A DNA stretch of 11,173 nucleotides from an uncultured Oscillospiraceae bacterium (GCA_934655935.1 CAKUHJ010000057.1:1-11173); one strand, 5' to 3'; positions 1 through 7,523 are shown, numbered from the stretch's first letter. Program-made: numbers and translations. The notes: a model not told the origin generated them from the letters alone.

Positions 1-4
1 TGTC

Positions 5-32
5 AAAAGGGCGGCCCGCAGGCCGCCCTTTT
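5..32 (-). terminator. Rho-independent terminator of the sugar operon
   Basis: A perfect 12-bp inverted repeat has arms at 5-16 and 21-32 around a 4-nt loop (CGCA at 17-20). The core is GGGCGGCC/GGCCGCCC, flanked by A and T runs on both sides, so it could stop transcription from either direction. It starts just 9 bases past the stop codon of the last minus-strand gene and is the only T-tract hairpin in the operon, so it marks the end of the transcript. What lies beyond it is outside the window. Confidence 0.9.
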
Positions 33-41
33 TGCAGCTTC

Positions 42-536
42 TTATTCGCCGATGACCATGACCTGGATCGTACGCTTGCGCGCGCGTGTCTGGTCCCAGT
101 CGATGAAATGGACGCGGCCGAATTCGCCGAGGTCCATCTGGCCGTCGTCCATGACGACGGTGACGCTGCGGCCGATGATGGACGAGCGCAGATGTGCGTC
201 GGTATTGTGGCAGCCGAAGTTATCCTCGCCGTGCTCCTCGGCGAAGACAAGCGCCTTCTGGCCGGGATGCAGGTACATGCCCTCGTAGCGGCAGGTGGGA
301 ATCCACTCCTCAAACACGTTGACCAGATCCTGCTGCAGGGTCTCAAGGCCCGTCATGGACATGTCAAACGCGCATTCCTGCGTGATGACAGAGCAGGTGG
401 TGTGGTGGGAATAGACGACGACAATGCCGTTCTTCACGCCGGACTTGGCGGCAATTTCCTTTACGCGGTCGGTCACATCGTGGAACGAGACGGCGCGGTC
501 TCTCGACTGGACCTGAAAAGACTCTTTAAAAACCAT
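42..536 (-). CDS. YjbQ/UPF0047 family protein
   Basis: Product of 164 aa, last gene of the operon. It matches the UPF0047/YjbQ family by SHHTTCSVIT at residues 43-52 (family pattern HTS/TxS), a downstream H-x4-H-x2-SSIIG block at 110-122 (E. coli YjbQ has SHIKSSMLG), LGEFGRVHFIDWD at 136-148 and the C-terminal RKRTIQVMVIGE strand. Family knowledge: over-expressed E. coli YjbQ shows weak thiamine-phosphate-synthase activity, but the physiological role is unsettled. Members are usually about 140 aa; this one carries roughly 25 extra residues between the two motif blocks (about 76-108). The start is set by AAGGAGG five bases before ATG. It lies 22 bp after the TIM-like gene, so it is probably cotranscribed. 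Family assignment is firm; its reaction in this operon is unknown, and thiamine synthesis is only one possibility. Confidence 0.88.
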   Translation of the reverse strand: MVFKESFQVQSRDRAVSFHDVTDRVKEIAAKSGVKNGIVVVYSHHTTCSVITQECAFDMSMTGLETLQQDLVNVFEEWIPTCRYEGMYLHPGQKALVFAEEHGEDNFGCHNTDAHLRSSIIGRSVTVVMDDGQMDLGEFGRVHFIDWDQTRARKRTIQVMVIGE

Positions 537-558
537 AATTTCCTCCTTAGATTTCCGC

Positions 559-1266
559 TCAGGCTTCCTGCTTCTTCAGATCGTCCGCAGCACGGCGGGT
601 GGCGGCGATCATTTCGTCGATCATGGCGATGGGGTCCGCGGCGTTCATAATGCCGGAGGCAGCGCCCGCTGCCTCGGAGCCGGCCATGATGAAGTCATAG
701 ACCTCCTGCCCGCAGGTGATGCCGGCGGCCTGCTCGACCATGATGTTGGGGTCAATTTCCTTGATGACCCGGATGGAGTCACGGACATAGGCCATGGGGC
801 TGGAGCCCTTGCCGCCGCCGATGATCTCGGAGGGTTCGGGGTTGATAATGTCGGGGTGCAGCTGTGCGATGGCCTTGGCCTCGTCGAGCGTATCGGCGCA
901 GGCGAAGACCAGGAAGTCCAGCTCGCGCGCGCGGTCGATGGTCTTCTTCATCTGCGGCAGGCTCATGGGCTTTTCGCAGTGGTTGATCATCACGCCGACG
1001 GCGCCGGCAGCCTTCAGGCCCTCCGGCAGGATATCCGCGCAGCCGCGGCCGGGGCGAAGCGTATCCATATAGGTTGCCAGGACGAAAAGGTGCTTCGTAT
1101 TCTCTGCGACACGGCGGACCTCCAGCGCCGGGCAGATGAACAGAACGTCGATATCGTACTTTTCGGCGGCCCGGTCTGCAGCCTTGGCATACTCCAGGAG
1201 CTGATCGCCGTAAACGTAGTTTTTGGTTCCGACTTCAAAATACGGGGTGCGAATGGTGGGTTTCAT
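559..1266 (-). CDS. Triosephosphate-isomerase-like (archaeal-type TIM) protein
   Basis: Product of 235 aa with a TIM-barrel pattern closest to archaeal-type triosephosphate isomerase. Three positions match the TPI catalytic set: Lys15 in GTKNYVYG, His96 in GVMINHCEKPM (archaeal LNHSENRM) and Glu144 in NPEPSEIIGGG (archaeal VEPPELIGTG). The phosphate-binding ends GAASGIMNAADP (201-212) and IGGGKG (149-154) are also recognisable. The length fits short archaeal-type enzymes (about 225-230 aa) rather than the usual ~250 aa bacterial TPI. I chose the ATG at 1266, preceded by AAGGAAAGGAAG; a longer reading from 1332 would overlap the upstream stop codon. It sits between the DeoR regulator and yjbQ. 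Inference: a pathway-specific phosphosugar isomerase, as EryH (TpiA2) is for erythrulose phosphate, rather than the glycolytic enzyme. An ordinary TPI role cannot be excluded. Confidence 0.82.
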   Translation of the reverse strand: MKPTIRTPYFEVGTKNYVYGDQLLEYAKAADRAAEKYDIDVLFICPALEVRRVAENTKHLFVLATYMDTLRPGRGCADILPEGLKAAGAVGVMINHCEKPMSLPQMKKTIDRARELDFLVFACADTLDEAKAIAQLHPDIINPEPSEIIGGGKGSSPMAYVRDSIRVIKEIDPNIMVEQAAGITCGQEVYDFIMAGSEAAGAASGIMNAADPIAMIDEMIAATRRAADDLKKQEA

Positions 1267-1312
1267 GTTGTGTTCTTCCTTTCCTTGGTCGTTGCGGTGG
1301 GTAAATGTATCT

Positions 1313-2104
1313 TCAGGCAAGAATGCCCTCATTCATGGAGGCCTGCAGGACCTGCAGACCAGAGCTCTGCAGGCGGTCCAGAATTTCCGGGGTGATGCTG
1401 TCGTCCGTTACCAGGGCGTCCAGCTTTGTAAGGGGCACGTAGGCCACATGGGAGGAGACCGAGAACTTTGAGGCGTCGGCCAGAAGAATGCTGTTGTCCG
1501 AGTTGCGGATGGCAATCTGGTTCATGCGGGCGGTTTCAAAGTCGGTGGTGGTGAACTGGCGGCACTCCACGCAGCCGTCCGCACCGATGAAGCTCTTGTT
1601 GAAATAGAGCCCCTCCAGCGCCTGCTCCGTAAGATAGCCGCACACGTCCTTCCGGTTGGCGCGGTACTTTCCGCCCAGCAGCGTGACGGGCATGTAGGGC
1701 GAGAGCAGCTCCAGATTTGCAAGCGAATTCGTATAGACCTTCAGCGACAGCCGCTCCTTCTGCAGCCGGGTGATGAGCTCCGCGCAGAAGCACTGGATGG
1801 TTGTGCCGGAATCGCAGAAAATGACGTCTCCGTCCTCCGGAAGCAGGCATGCGCGGCGCGCAATGGCCGTTTTACGGTCAATGTTCTTCTTCGCGCCGTC
1901 CTCAAAGGAATACAGCGTCATGGCGTGGCCGAGCAGCTGAACGCCGCCATGCGTCCGGATGGCAAGGCCTTCCTTTTCGAGCTTTGTAAACATACGCCGC
2001 GCGGTGGACTCGGAAATATCCAAAAGCGCCATCGCGTCCGCAAGGCTCAGCTTCTGTACGATGGAGAGTCTGGACATCAGCTCCTGTTCACGCTCAGACT
2101 TCAT
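1313..2104 (-). CDS. DeoR/GlpR-family transcriptional regulator
   Basis: Product of 263 aa, normal length for the DeoR/GlpR family. The N-terminal winged helix-turn-helix covers about residues 5-56 and ends in the typical wing IRTHGGV (49-55). The C-terminal DeoRC sensor domain (about 76-235) has the phosphosugar-binding signatures DSGTT (98-102), TNS (125-127), LLGG (142-145), GADG (174-177) and DASKF (210-214). The effector in this family is usually a phosphorylated sugar from the pathway controlled. A TAGGAGGA ribosome site six bases before ATG fixes the start. It is the eighth gene of the operon, about 25 bp after the DUF4432 gene. By inference it controls the operon and so its own synthesis, perhaps through the palindromic half-sites near 10622-10664. 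Several cysteines (87, 97, 105, 107) surround the ligand loop. Confidence 0.93.
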   Translation of the reverse strand: MKSEREQELMSRLSIVQKLSLADAMALLDISESTARRMFTKLEKEGLAIRTHGGVQLLGHAMTLYSFEDGAKKNIDRKTAIARRACLLPEDGDVIFCDSGTTIQCFCAELITRLQKERLSLKVYTNSLANLELLSPYMPVTLLGGKYRANRKDVCGYLTEQALEGLYFNKSFIGADGCVECRQFTTTDFETARMNQIAIRNSDNSILLADASKFSVSSHVAYVPLTKLDALVTDDSITPEILDRLQSSGLQVLQASMNEGILA

Positions 2105-2129
2105 CGGAAATCCTCCTATCCGGGCAGTT

Positions 2130-3140
2130 TTACAGCTGGCGAAGGAAGCTGCGGATTTCGTTCAGGCCGTCCAGCACGCCCAACTCCAGCGTATGCTCGA
2201 TGCTGGAGTAGGCGGGCAGAACCACAAGCTTTCCTTCCTTTGCGGCCTCGTCGCGGTTGATGCCGAAGGTGTTGCAGGGCTCAAGCGCGAGAACGTAATC
2301 GTGTGATTTCATCATCTTCCACTGCACAAGGTTCGGAAGATTCTTCGTGTCGAAGGCAAGATAGGCGCCCAGCTCCAGGCGCTCGTTATAAATTACGCCG
2401 CAGGCGCGGTCGCCGAGCTGGGTGCGGAAGTAGAGCTCCTCGCCGCAGCCGTCCACGGGCGCGGTCATATGGTGGTAATCCTTAGAGATATCGTTCATGG
2501 GCTCACACTTGCAGCTGGAGGTTTCCACAAGGGAATCCGCCTGCAGCAGGGGATAGCCGAAGTTTACATGATAGAGGAGCATGAACGGCTCGTCCTCAGC
2601 CTCAAAGTTTGTGATGATATCATGAATCTGCAGATTTTTGCTGTTCAGCTCCGTCTCGATGGTACGGCGGATGGACAGGTGGCGGCCGTACATCTTGGTC
2701 TGGTGCACCTCGCCGCGCGCACGCAGGAGATACCGCTCGCCGTCCCAGTAGGTTTCGGTGCCGAAGTTCTGCGCCGGCACATGGGAAATGCGTCCATGCG
2801 TGGGGTAGATGCCGCCTTCGGTCGCCTGACCGCCGACGTTTCCGAGGCCGCAGGTAACCAGCATGCCGGCCGGCCACTGCTCGCAGAATTCGCCGTCGCA
2901 GGGGGAGAAGGCCTGCGGGGAGGTCAGACCGTTCTTGCACTGGAAGCTGAGGTTGACGCCCTTATAGCTCAGATCAAACAGATCCATACAGCGATCGGGG
3001 ACGACGGTGAAGCGGAGTCCTGCAGCGTTGTAGAACTCTGCCAGCTGAATGCCTTCGCCGCGGCCATGCAGAAGCTTGGATTCGCGGATACCGGCGAGCT
3101 GAGAAATGTTTCCGAGTTGTTTGAGTAATTCGATGTTCAT
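2130..3140 (-). CDS. DUF4432 family, aldose-1-epimerase-like protein
   Basis: Product of 336 aa in the galactose-mutarotase-like superfamily; the length and motif order fit DUF4432. Visible landmarks are FTVVPDRCMDLFDLSYKG (44-61), the glycine-rich TCGLGNVGG (96-104), PTHGRISHVPA (113-123, His115 and His120), LLYHVNFGYPLL (188-199, His191) and ALEPCN (285-290, Glu287). By analogy with aldose 1-epimerases, His191 or His115/120 could be the acid and Glu287 the base, but this is not established for this family. Probable role: interconverting anomers or binding the imported sugar before isomerisation. The start at 3140 is preferred over an in-frame ATG at 3158 because AAAGAGGA lies five bases before it. 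A strong hairpin fills the gap to the preceding isomerase gene. Family call is good; activity is inferred. Confidence 0.82.
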   Translation of the reverse strand: MNIELLKQLGNISQLAGIRESKLLHGRGEGIQLAEFYNAAGLRFTVVPDRCMDLFDLSYKGVNLSFQCKNGLTSPQAFSPCDGEFCEQWPAGMLVTCGLGNVGGQATEGGIYPTHGRISHVPAQNFGTETYWDGERYLLRARGEVHQTKMYGRHLSIRRTIETELNSKNLQIHDIITNFEAEDEPFMLLYHVNFGYPLLQADSLVETSSCKCEPMNDISKDYHHMTAPVDGCGEELYFRTQLGDRACGVIYNERLELGAYLAFDTKNLPNLVQWKMMKSHDYVLALEPCNTFGINRDEAAKEGKLVVLPAYSSIEHTLELGVLDGLNEIRSFLRQL

Positions 3141-3162
3141 ATGATCCTCTTTTTTCATGCGT

Positions 3163-3195
3163 GCTGCCGCTCCGGCGGCCGGCCGGAGCGGCAGC
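3163..3195 (-). promoter_or_regulatory. Intercistronic GC hairpin between isomerase and DUF4432 genes
   Basis: Arms at 3163-3175 and 3183-3195 pair perfectly over 13 bp (GCTGCCGCTCCGG with CCGGAGCGGCAGC), with a 7-nt GC loop whose outermost bases could add a 14th pair. In the direction of transcription it is followed by the A-rich ribosome site of the DUF4432 gene, not by a T-run, so it is not a classic terminator. It starts 11 bases after the isomerase stop codon. Likely roles, by inference, are protecting the 3' end of upstream message or setting relative expression. Confidence 0.65.
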
Positions 3196-3206
3196 GGTGG
3201 TGGGTG

Positions 3207-4601
3207 TTATTTGATTTCGACGACCTCAAAGCCCATCATCTGACCGAAGGCCTTGATTTCCTCGATATCTGCGTCATAGACCAGCGCGGAATGGTGCGTG
3301 CCGCCGGCCAGGGAGAACTCCTTCAGGAACTGCGGGAGCTTTTTGCAGGGCTTCATCCAGCCCTGGGTGGAGTGGCGGTAAGCGCCGCGCTCGAGGCCCT
3401 CTTCCAGCATCTCGACGTCGGAGACGATGAGATTGAAGTGGTCCTTCATCGGCGCAAGGTTTACATAAACAGCCTTGCCCTTGCGCAGGCAGTTGTACAT
3501 GGCGACAGTGTCGCCGCAGGAATTGTAGTTAAACGGGCAGTTGCTGATGAGCGGCTTCCACTGCGCAAGCTTCGGGTTGCTCTCGCCCATGTGGCTCAGG
3601 AGAATGACGTCCTGCTCCCAGTCCGGGCAGAACATTTCGGTAAAGGTGGTGTTGGGGTAGACGCTCAGGAGCGCGCCGACCAGACCTGCCGTCAGCACGT
3701 CGCCCTCGCCGGCGTAGCCAAGGCCGCGCTCCATGATCTTGCAGCACTCGATAAATGGCATTTTGGGCAGCCCGCAGATATCCAGCGTCAGGAAATTGAC
3801 GGTCGCGGCGTTCAGGCCCTTGTCGGACATCCACTTGCGCACGGCCAGGCCGGAGCGGGTGGCCTCGCGGTATTCGGCCTGGAAGGTGATATCGGAATCG
3901 TAATGCGCGGCGTCGTAGGCAAGCTCCGTGTCAATTTCCGCTTCAGTGACCTTCGGCAGGTATTCCTTGACCACCTCGGGCGTCATGTATTCCACCACGG
4001 CGCCGATATCGCTGCGGTAGCGCTCGTCGGAGATCAGGAAGTCGCCCATTCCGGTGAACGAGCCGCCGACGGAGCCGACCTTCATGGTCTGGAAGGCCTT
4101 CTTCACAGCCGCGGCGCGGCACATGCCGACGACCTCGGAGACAACCTCGCTGTGCAGCGCGTGGCCGACGCAGAGATAGTAGGGCCTGCCGTTCTTCCTG
4201 AGCATGTTGCACATGTCCTGCACGCCGTGGATGCCGTGGTTGGCGCTGATGCAGCCCTTGTAGTTGGCGACCTTCAGAAGCTGATAGTCGGGCGTGGTGT
4301 CAAAGACGACGATGGGCGCGTCCAGGCTCAGAAGCGCCTCGATGGACTCCAGAGACGGCGAATAGGCCAGATGCTGCGTGATGACGGCGCTGACGCCGGC
4401 GTCGTTGAATTTCTTTGCCGCGCGGTCAAACTCCGGCTTGATGCGGCAGACCTCGTCTGCCAGGACGACCTCAAGACCCTGGCTTTCCAGCATCTTGATG
4501 AGCATGTGCATGTAATCCACCATGGGGTCGCGGTAGTGCGGGTTGGAATCGTCATAGAGCTTGATGTAAAGGGGAAGATAGCCGACCTTGATCTTGTTCA
4601 T
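3207..4601 (-). CDS. L-fucose/L-arabinose-isomerase-family aldose-ketose isomerase
   Basis: Product of 464 aa, cytoplasmic. The C-terminal half carries all four residues that bind the divalent metal in E. coli L-arabinose isomerase (Glu306, Glu333, His350, His450): Glu299 in GYAGEGD, Glu322 in TTFTEMF, Glu-proximal His337 in LLSHMGE and His437 in GGTHHSAL. The 100-residue spacing between the two histidines is the same as in AraA. The N-terminal half is the Rossmann-like FucI/AraA substrate domain (VGYLPLYIKLYDD at 6-18, ITQHLAYSP at 74-82, GHALHSEV near 146-153, GGSFTGMGDF at 179-188). It is shorter than AraA (about 500 aa) and FucI (about 590 aa), so it belongs to a divergent subgroup whose sugar I cannot name. 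The start at 4601 has GGGAGGT eight bases upstream and leaves a 33-bp gap after the amidohydrolase gene. Expected reaction: aldose to ketose, feeding the FGGY kinase. Confidence 0.87.
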   Translation of the reverse strand: MNKIKVGYLPLYIKLYDDSNPHYRDPMVDYMHMLIKMLESQGLEVVLADEVCRIKPEFDRAAKKFNDAGVSAVITQHLAYSPSLESIEALLSLDAPIVVFDTTPDYQLLKVANYKGCISANHGIHGVQDMCNMLRKNGRPYYLCVGHALHSEVVSEVVGMCRAAAVKKAFQTMKVGSVGGSFTGMGDFLISDERYRSDIGAVVEYMTPEVVKEYLPKVTEAEIDTELAYDAAHYDSDITFQAEYREATRSGLAVRKWMSDKGLNAATVNFLTLDICGLPKMPFIECCKIMERGLGYAGEGDVLTAGLVGALLSVYPNTTFTEMFCPDWEQDVILLSHMGESNPKLAQWKPLISNCPFNYNSCGDTVAMYNCLRKGKAVYVNLAPMKDHFNLIVSDVEMLEEGLERGAYRHSTQGWMKPCKKLPQFLKEFSLAGGTHHSALVYDADIEEIKAFGQMMGFEVVEIK

Positions 4602-4634
4602 TTGAATGACCTCCCGGATAAACCTTAAATTCAA

Positions 4635-5693
4635 TTAACCGTAAATGGATTTTCTTGCGCCCTCGATGAGATTGGCGGCGTTGTTGTACATGATATCCTC
4701 GATATCCTGCCTGGTAAGGCCGAGCGTCTTTGCCGCGCGCTTGAAGGCCAGCAGCTCCTCATAGAGGAAGAAGGTGATCTTCTCGGCCTCCTCGGGCGAG
4801 ACCTCGCGCAGATGGCGGTCCTGCCTGGGGTCGCCGTAGAGTCCGGGCGGGACGAGGTTGATGTAGGTGCCGTTTTCCTCGATGCGGTGGGTGCGCATGC
4901 GCAGAATCGGCATATCCGTGCCGTACATGACGTGCTTGACGCCGGCATGGCGGAGGACCTCGGTGATGGCATACTCGCAGCAGTTGGCGCAGAAGTCATA
5001 CATGAGGTCGGGCGCCTGGTCGAGCGTCTGGAAGGCGTTGCCGACGTCCTCCTTGGTATAGGCTCTGCCAATGTGCGCGATGATGAGACGGATGTTCGGG
5101 AATTCCTTCTTGATCTCCATGATCTGCGCGAGGTTGACCGGGTCCTTCAGACGGCCGTTTCTCGGGATATGGAGCATGACGATGGCGCCCAGCTCGTCCA
5201 TCTTCTTGAGCTGATATTTCGGGAAGAAGTCGAAGATGCGGATTTCCGCCTCCGGAAGATACTTGGGCGACAGGCTCAGATAGGACTTGAGTCCCAGGAA
5301 GCCGCCCTTGCGGATTTCCTGCTCCAGCTCCTCGCCGGACTGCTCCGGGCGGCTGTAATAAAGCGCGGGGAAGCCGGTCTTGCGGGAGGCCTCGGCAACA
5401 TAGGCGTTGTTCTTGTCCCAGGCGCCGCGGCTGGTGAACATCAGAGCGGTGACGTCCTTGCCCGGAAGCATCAGGCGGTAGGTCTCCTGCAGGTCCTCAA
5501 TGGAGTTGTCCAGCGCCACAAGGCTCGGCCAGGTGACGGTGCGCTTGACCTCTCCGGGGGCCAGCGGCTTATGGTCCAGATACTTGTCCAGCCAGACATG
5601 CGTATGGACGTCCAGAATTTTCTGAGGCAGGAAATCGCGGAGCTCTGTTTCGTAAATTTCCTTGTCCAGAGGGGTGACTTCAAACAGTGCCAT
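4635..5693 (-). CDS. Amidohydrolase family (Amidohydro_2) metal-dependent hydrolase
   Basis: Product of 352 aa with the TIM-barrel metallohydrolase signature: HxH in LDVHTHVW (His30, His32), Lys136 in LGLKSY, His175 in VMLHIPRNG, His207 in LIIAHIGRAY and the catalytic Asp260 in VMYGTDMP. This order is typical of Amidohydro_2 (PF04909), which includes sugar-lactone hydrolases, galactarolactone isomerase and ACMSD-type decarboxylases. An unusual CANCC cluster (235-239) precedes the last barrel strand. No signal peptide is seen, so it acts in the cytoplasm. The start is fixed by AAAGGAGA seven bases before ATG. It lies between the second permease and the isomerase. The context suggests action on the imported sugar or a derivative, such as a lactone or ester, but the sequence does not identify the bond. 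Fold confidence is high, substrate unknown. Confidence 0.87.
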   Translation of the reverse strand: MALFEVTPLDKEIYETELRDFLPQKILDVHTHVWLDKYLDHKPLAPGEVKRTVTWPSLVALDNSIEDLQETYRLMLPGKDVTALMFTSRGAWDKNNAYVAEASRKTGFPALYYSRPEQSGEELEQEIRKGGFLGLKSYLSLSPKYLPEAEIRIFDFFPKYQLKKMDELGAIVMLHIPRNGRLKDPVNLAQIMEIKKEFPNIRLIIAHIGRAYTKEDVGNAFQTLDQAPDLMYDFCANCCEYAITEVLRHAGVKHVMYGTDMPILRMRTHRIEENGTYINLVPPGLYGDPRQDRHLREVSPEEAEKITFFLYEELLAFKRAAKTLGLTRQDIEDIMYNNAANLIEGARKSIYG

Positions 5694-5769
5694 AAATCAA
5701 ATCTCCTTTTGCATTCTGCACAGATGAAAATGTGGAAATGACGGACAATACAGAATAGAGCAGGGAATC

Positions 5770-6603
5770 TCAGCCCTTGACCGCGCCGGCGGCAATGCCC
5801 TTGATGAAGTATTTCTGCAGGCAGAGGAACAGAACGATCATCGGCAGGCTGACGAGAATGATACCGGCGAACGCATAGCCGAATTCCATGGCGCGCGCGC
5901 CGAAGAAGCCGTTGATGCCGACCATCAGAGTAGGGTTCTTGTTCTCGTTCAGGAGCGAACGGGAGACCAGATAGTCGTTCCAGATGCCGACGCCGCAGCG
6001 GATTGCGCATGTGGCGGTGACAGGCGCCAGAAGCGGAAGGAAGATGCGAGAATACACGCCGAACGTGGAGCAGCCGTCGATGTACGCCGCCTCCTCCAGC
6101 TCCTTCGGCAGGTCCCGCATGAAGCCGGAAAACAGGAAGGTCGCAAACGGCAGGTTCCAGGCGGACTGGATGAGGATGCAGCCCCAGATGGAGTCGTAGG
6201 TGCCAAGACGTGTGGCCTGCACGGTCAGCGGCAGCAGGCAGCCGATGAAGGGGATGACCATGAGCGTGACGAGCACGCTGTAATAGCCGGTGAAGATTTT
6301 GCTGCGGATTCTGGAGATGGCAAAGCCCGCAAGGGACGCGCAGATGATGACGATGACCAGCGAGGCCAGGGTAATGACGAGCGTGTTGCTCAGCGCCTGC
6401 CAGTATTTCATCTTTTTAATGACGTAGGGGAAGTTCTCCAGCGTGAAAAGCTCCTTTGTCAGAACGAGCGGATATTTGATGATATCCTTGCGGTCCTTGA
6501 ATGCGCCGAGCACGAGGTAGTAGATCGGCAGCAGCATAATCACGGTGCAAAGGCCAAGAAGCAGCTCCTGAAGGAAGCTGGAAAGTCTTTTTTGTCTTTT
6601 CAT
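5770..6603 (-). CDS. Carbohydrate ABC transporter permease (MalG type)
   Basis: Product of 277 aa, an integral membrane subunit of a CUT1-type sugar importer (MalG/UgpE/AraQ-like). Hydrophobic segments are visible at about 12-34, 72-98, 107-128, 140-160, 190-210 and 243-265, consistent with six helices. The cytoplasmic EAA loop that docks the ATPase is at about 164-194 (LPKELEEAAYIDGCS... with Glu171, Ala172, Ala173, Asp176, Gly177). The N-terminus is short and cytoplasmic (MKRQKR). Its ATG overlaps the stop codon of the preceding permease gene by one base (TGATG), a sign of translational coupling and matched stoichiometry. It would pair with the 306-aa permease and the lipoprotein encoded upstream. 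Confidence 0.95.
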   Translation of the reverse strand: MKRQKRLSSFLQELLLGLCTVIMLLPIYYLVLGAFKDRKDIIKYPLVLTKELFTLENFPYVIKKMKYWQALSNTLVITLASLVIVIICASLAGFAISRIRSKIFTGYYSVLVTLMVIPFIGCLLPLTVQATRLGTYDSIWGCILIQSAWNLPFATFLFSGFMRDLPKELEEAAYIDGCSTFGVYSRIFLPLLAPVTATCAIRCGVGIWNDYLVSRSLLNENKNPTLMVGINGFFGARAMEFGYAFAGIILVSLPMIVLFLCLQKYFIKGIAAGAVKG

Positions 6604-7523
6604 CAGAAAATATCCTCCCTCTTACGAAGCACAACCAGCTGAACGAGAGAGATCAGCGCGATGATCAGCAGCAGCACCACGGACAGCGCGGAGCCGCGTC
6701 CGTAGTCAAAGGCCTGGAAGCCGAAGAAGAAAATTCTCTGGGTAATCAGGAGCGTGGAATGGCCGGGCAGGCCCTTCGAAATCAGGTACGGCAGCTCGTA
6801 GGCCTTGAAGGCTGCGATGGTGGTGGTAATCACGTTGATGGTGATGGAGGAGGCCATCATGGGGATGGTGATATGCTTGAGCTGCTGGCGGGGGGTTGCG
6901 CCGTCGATGGCGGCCGCCTCGTACAGATCCTGCGGAATGGCCTGCAGGCCTGCCAGAAACACCACCACGCACAGGCCGATCTGGACCCAGGCCGCGCCGA
7001 TGATGATGGCGATATTGGTAACGCCGCGCGTCTCCAGCCAGTTGACGGCCGGCAGGCCCGCGGAGGTAATGATCTTGTTGATGACGCCGTTATTGTAGTT
7101 GTACATAATGCGCCACAGAATACCGACAACTGCACCGGAAAGCAGGGCCGGGAAGAACCACAGCGAGCGCATCAGCCCTCTCGGCAGGCGGCCAGTGCCC
7201 TTTTTGTCGAGCGCGAGTGCCGCGAGAAACGCGACCACGACGGTGATGATCGTCACACCGACGGCAAAGGTTATGGTGGCGAACATCATCTCGCCGAAGC
7301 CCTCAATTTCATTGAGGTGCATGTAGTTGTAGAGCCCGACAAAGTTGTAGCTCTTGGAAAGTCCGTCCCAGTCTGTCAGGCTGTAGCGGATGACGTTGAC
7401 CAGGGGGATGATCATAAAGGTAAAGCAAAGCACCAGCGACGGCAGAATAAAGAAAAGACCCGTGGTGCGCTGGTTTCGTTCAAGGCGCGTCAGGCGCCCT
7501 GCACTGGAAGAACGCTGTTTCAT
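6603..7523 (-). CDS. Carbohydrate ABC transporter permease (MalF/UgpA type)
   Basis: Product of 306 aa, the partner permease of a CUT1 importer. Six hydrophobic segments are visible at about 23-45, 82-105, 119-139, 169-192, 220-238 and 278-300. The EAA loop is well conserved at about 197-224 (IPQDLYEAAAIDGATP..., Glu202-Ala204, Asp207, Gly208). After helix 1 comes the common YSLTDWDGLS segment (47-56). I prefer the ATG at 7523, five bases after GAGGG; an in-frame ATG at 7535 would add four residues but has no good ribosome site. It lies after a 125-bp spacer holding a GC hairpin, downstream of the binding-protein gene, and overlaps the next permease gene by one base. Confidence 0.94.
   Translation of the reverse strand: MKQRSSSAGRLTRLERNQRTTGLFFILPSLVLCFTFMIIPLVNVIRYSLTDWDGLSKSYNFVGLYNYMHLNEIEGFGEMMFATITFAVGVTIITVVVAFLAALALDKKGTGRLPRGLMRSLWFFPALLSGAVVGILWRIMYNYNNGVINKIITSAGLPAVNWLETRGVTNIAIIIGAAWVQIGLCVVVFLAGLQAIPQDLYEAAAIDGATPRQQLKHITIPMMASSITINVITTTIAAFKAYELPYLISKGLPGHSTLLITQRIFFFGFQAFDYGRGSALSVVLLLIIALISLVQLVVLRKREDIF

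Noticed and set aside
1267..1332. Upstream in-frame start extending the TIM-like protein by 22 residues
   Set aside because: It overlaps the regulator's stop codon, the added residues do not resemble TPI, and an AAGGAAAGGAAG site fits the ATG at 1266.
3141..3158. Upstream ATG for the DUF4432 protein
   Set aside because: The six extra codons contain the AAAGAGGA ribosome site for the ATG at 3140, and the upstream ATG has only the hairpin before it.
3141..4628. A 495-codon open frame on the plus strand opposite the isomerase gene
   Set aside because: It is a shadow of the GC-rich minus-strand gene: its translation is rich in Asp, His, Val and Ala with no recognisable domain, and the minus-strand frame has full family motifs and a ribosome site.
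4602..4634. Upstream in-frame start extending the isomerase by 11 residues
   Set aside because: The added segment contains the GGGAGGT ribosome site itself; the ATG at 4601 is correctly spaced from it and begins directly at the first strand of the fold.
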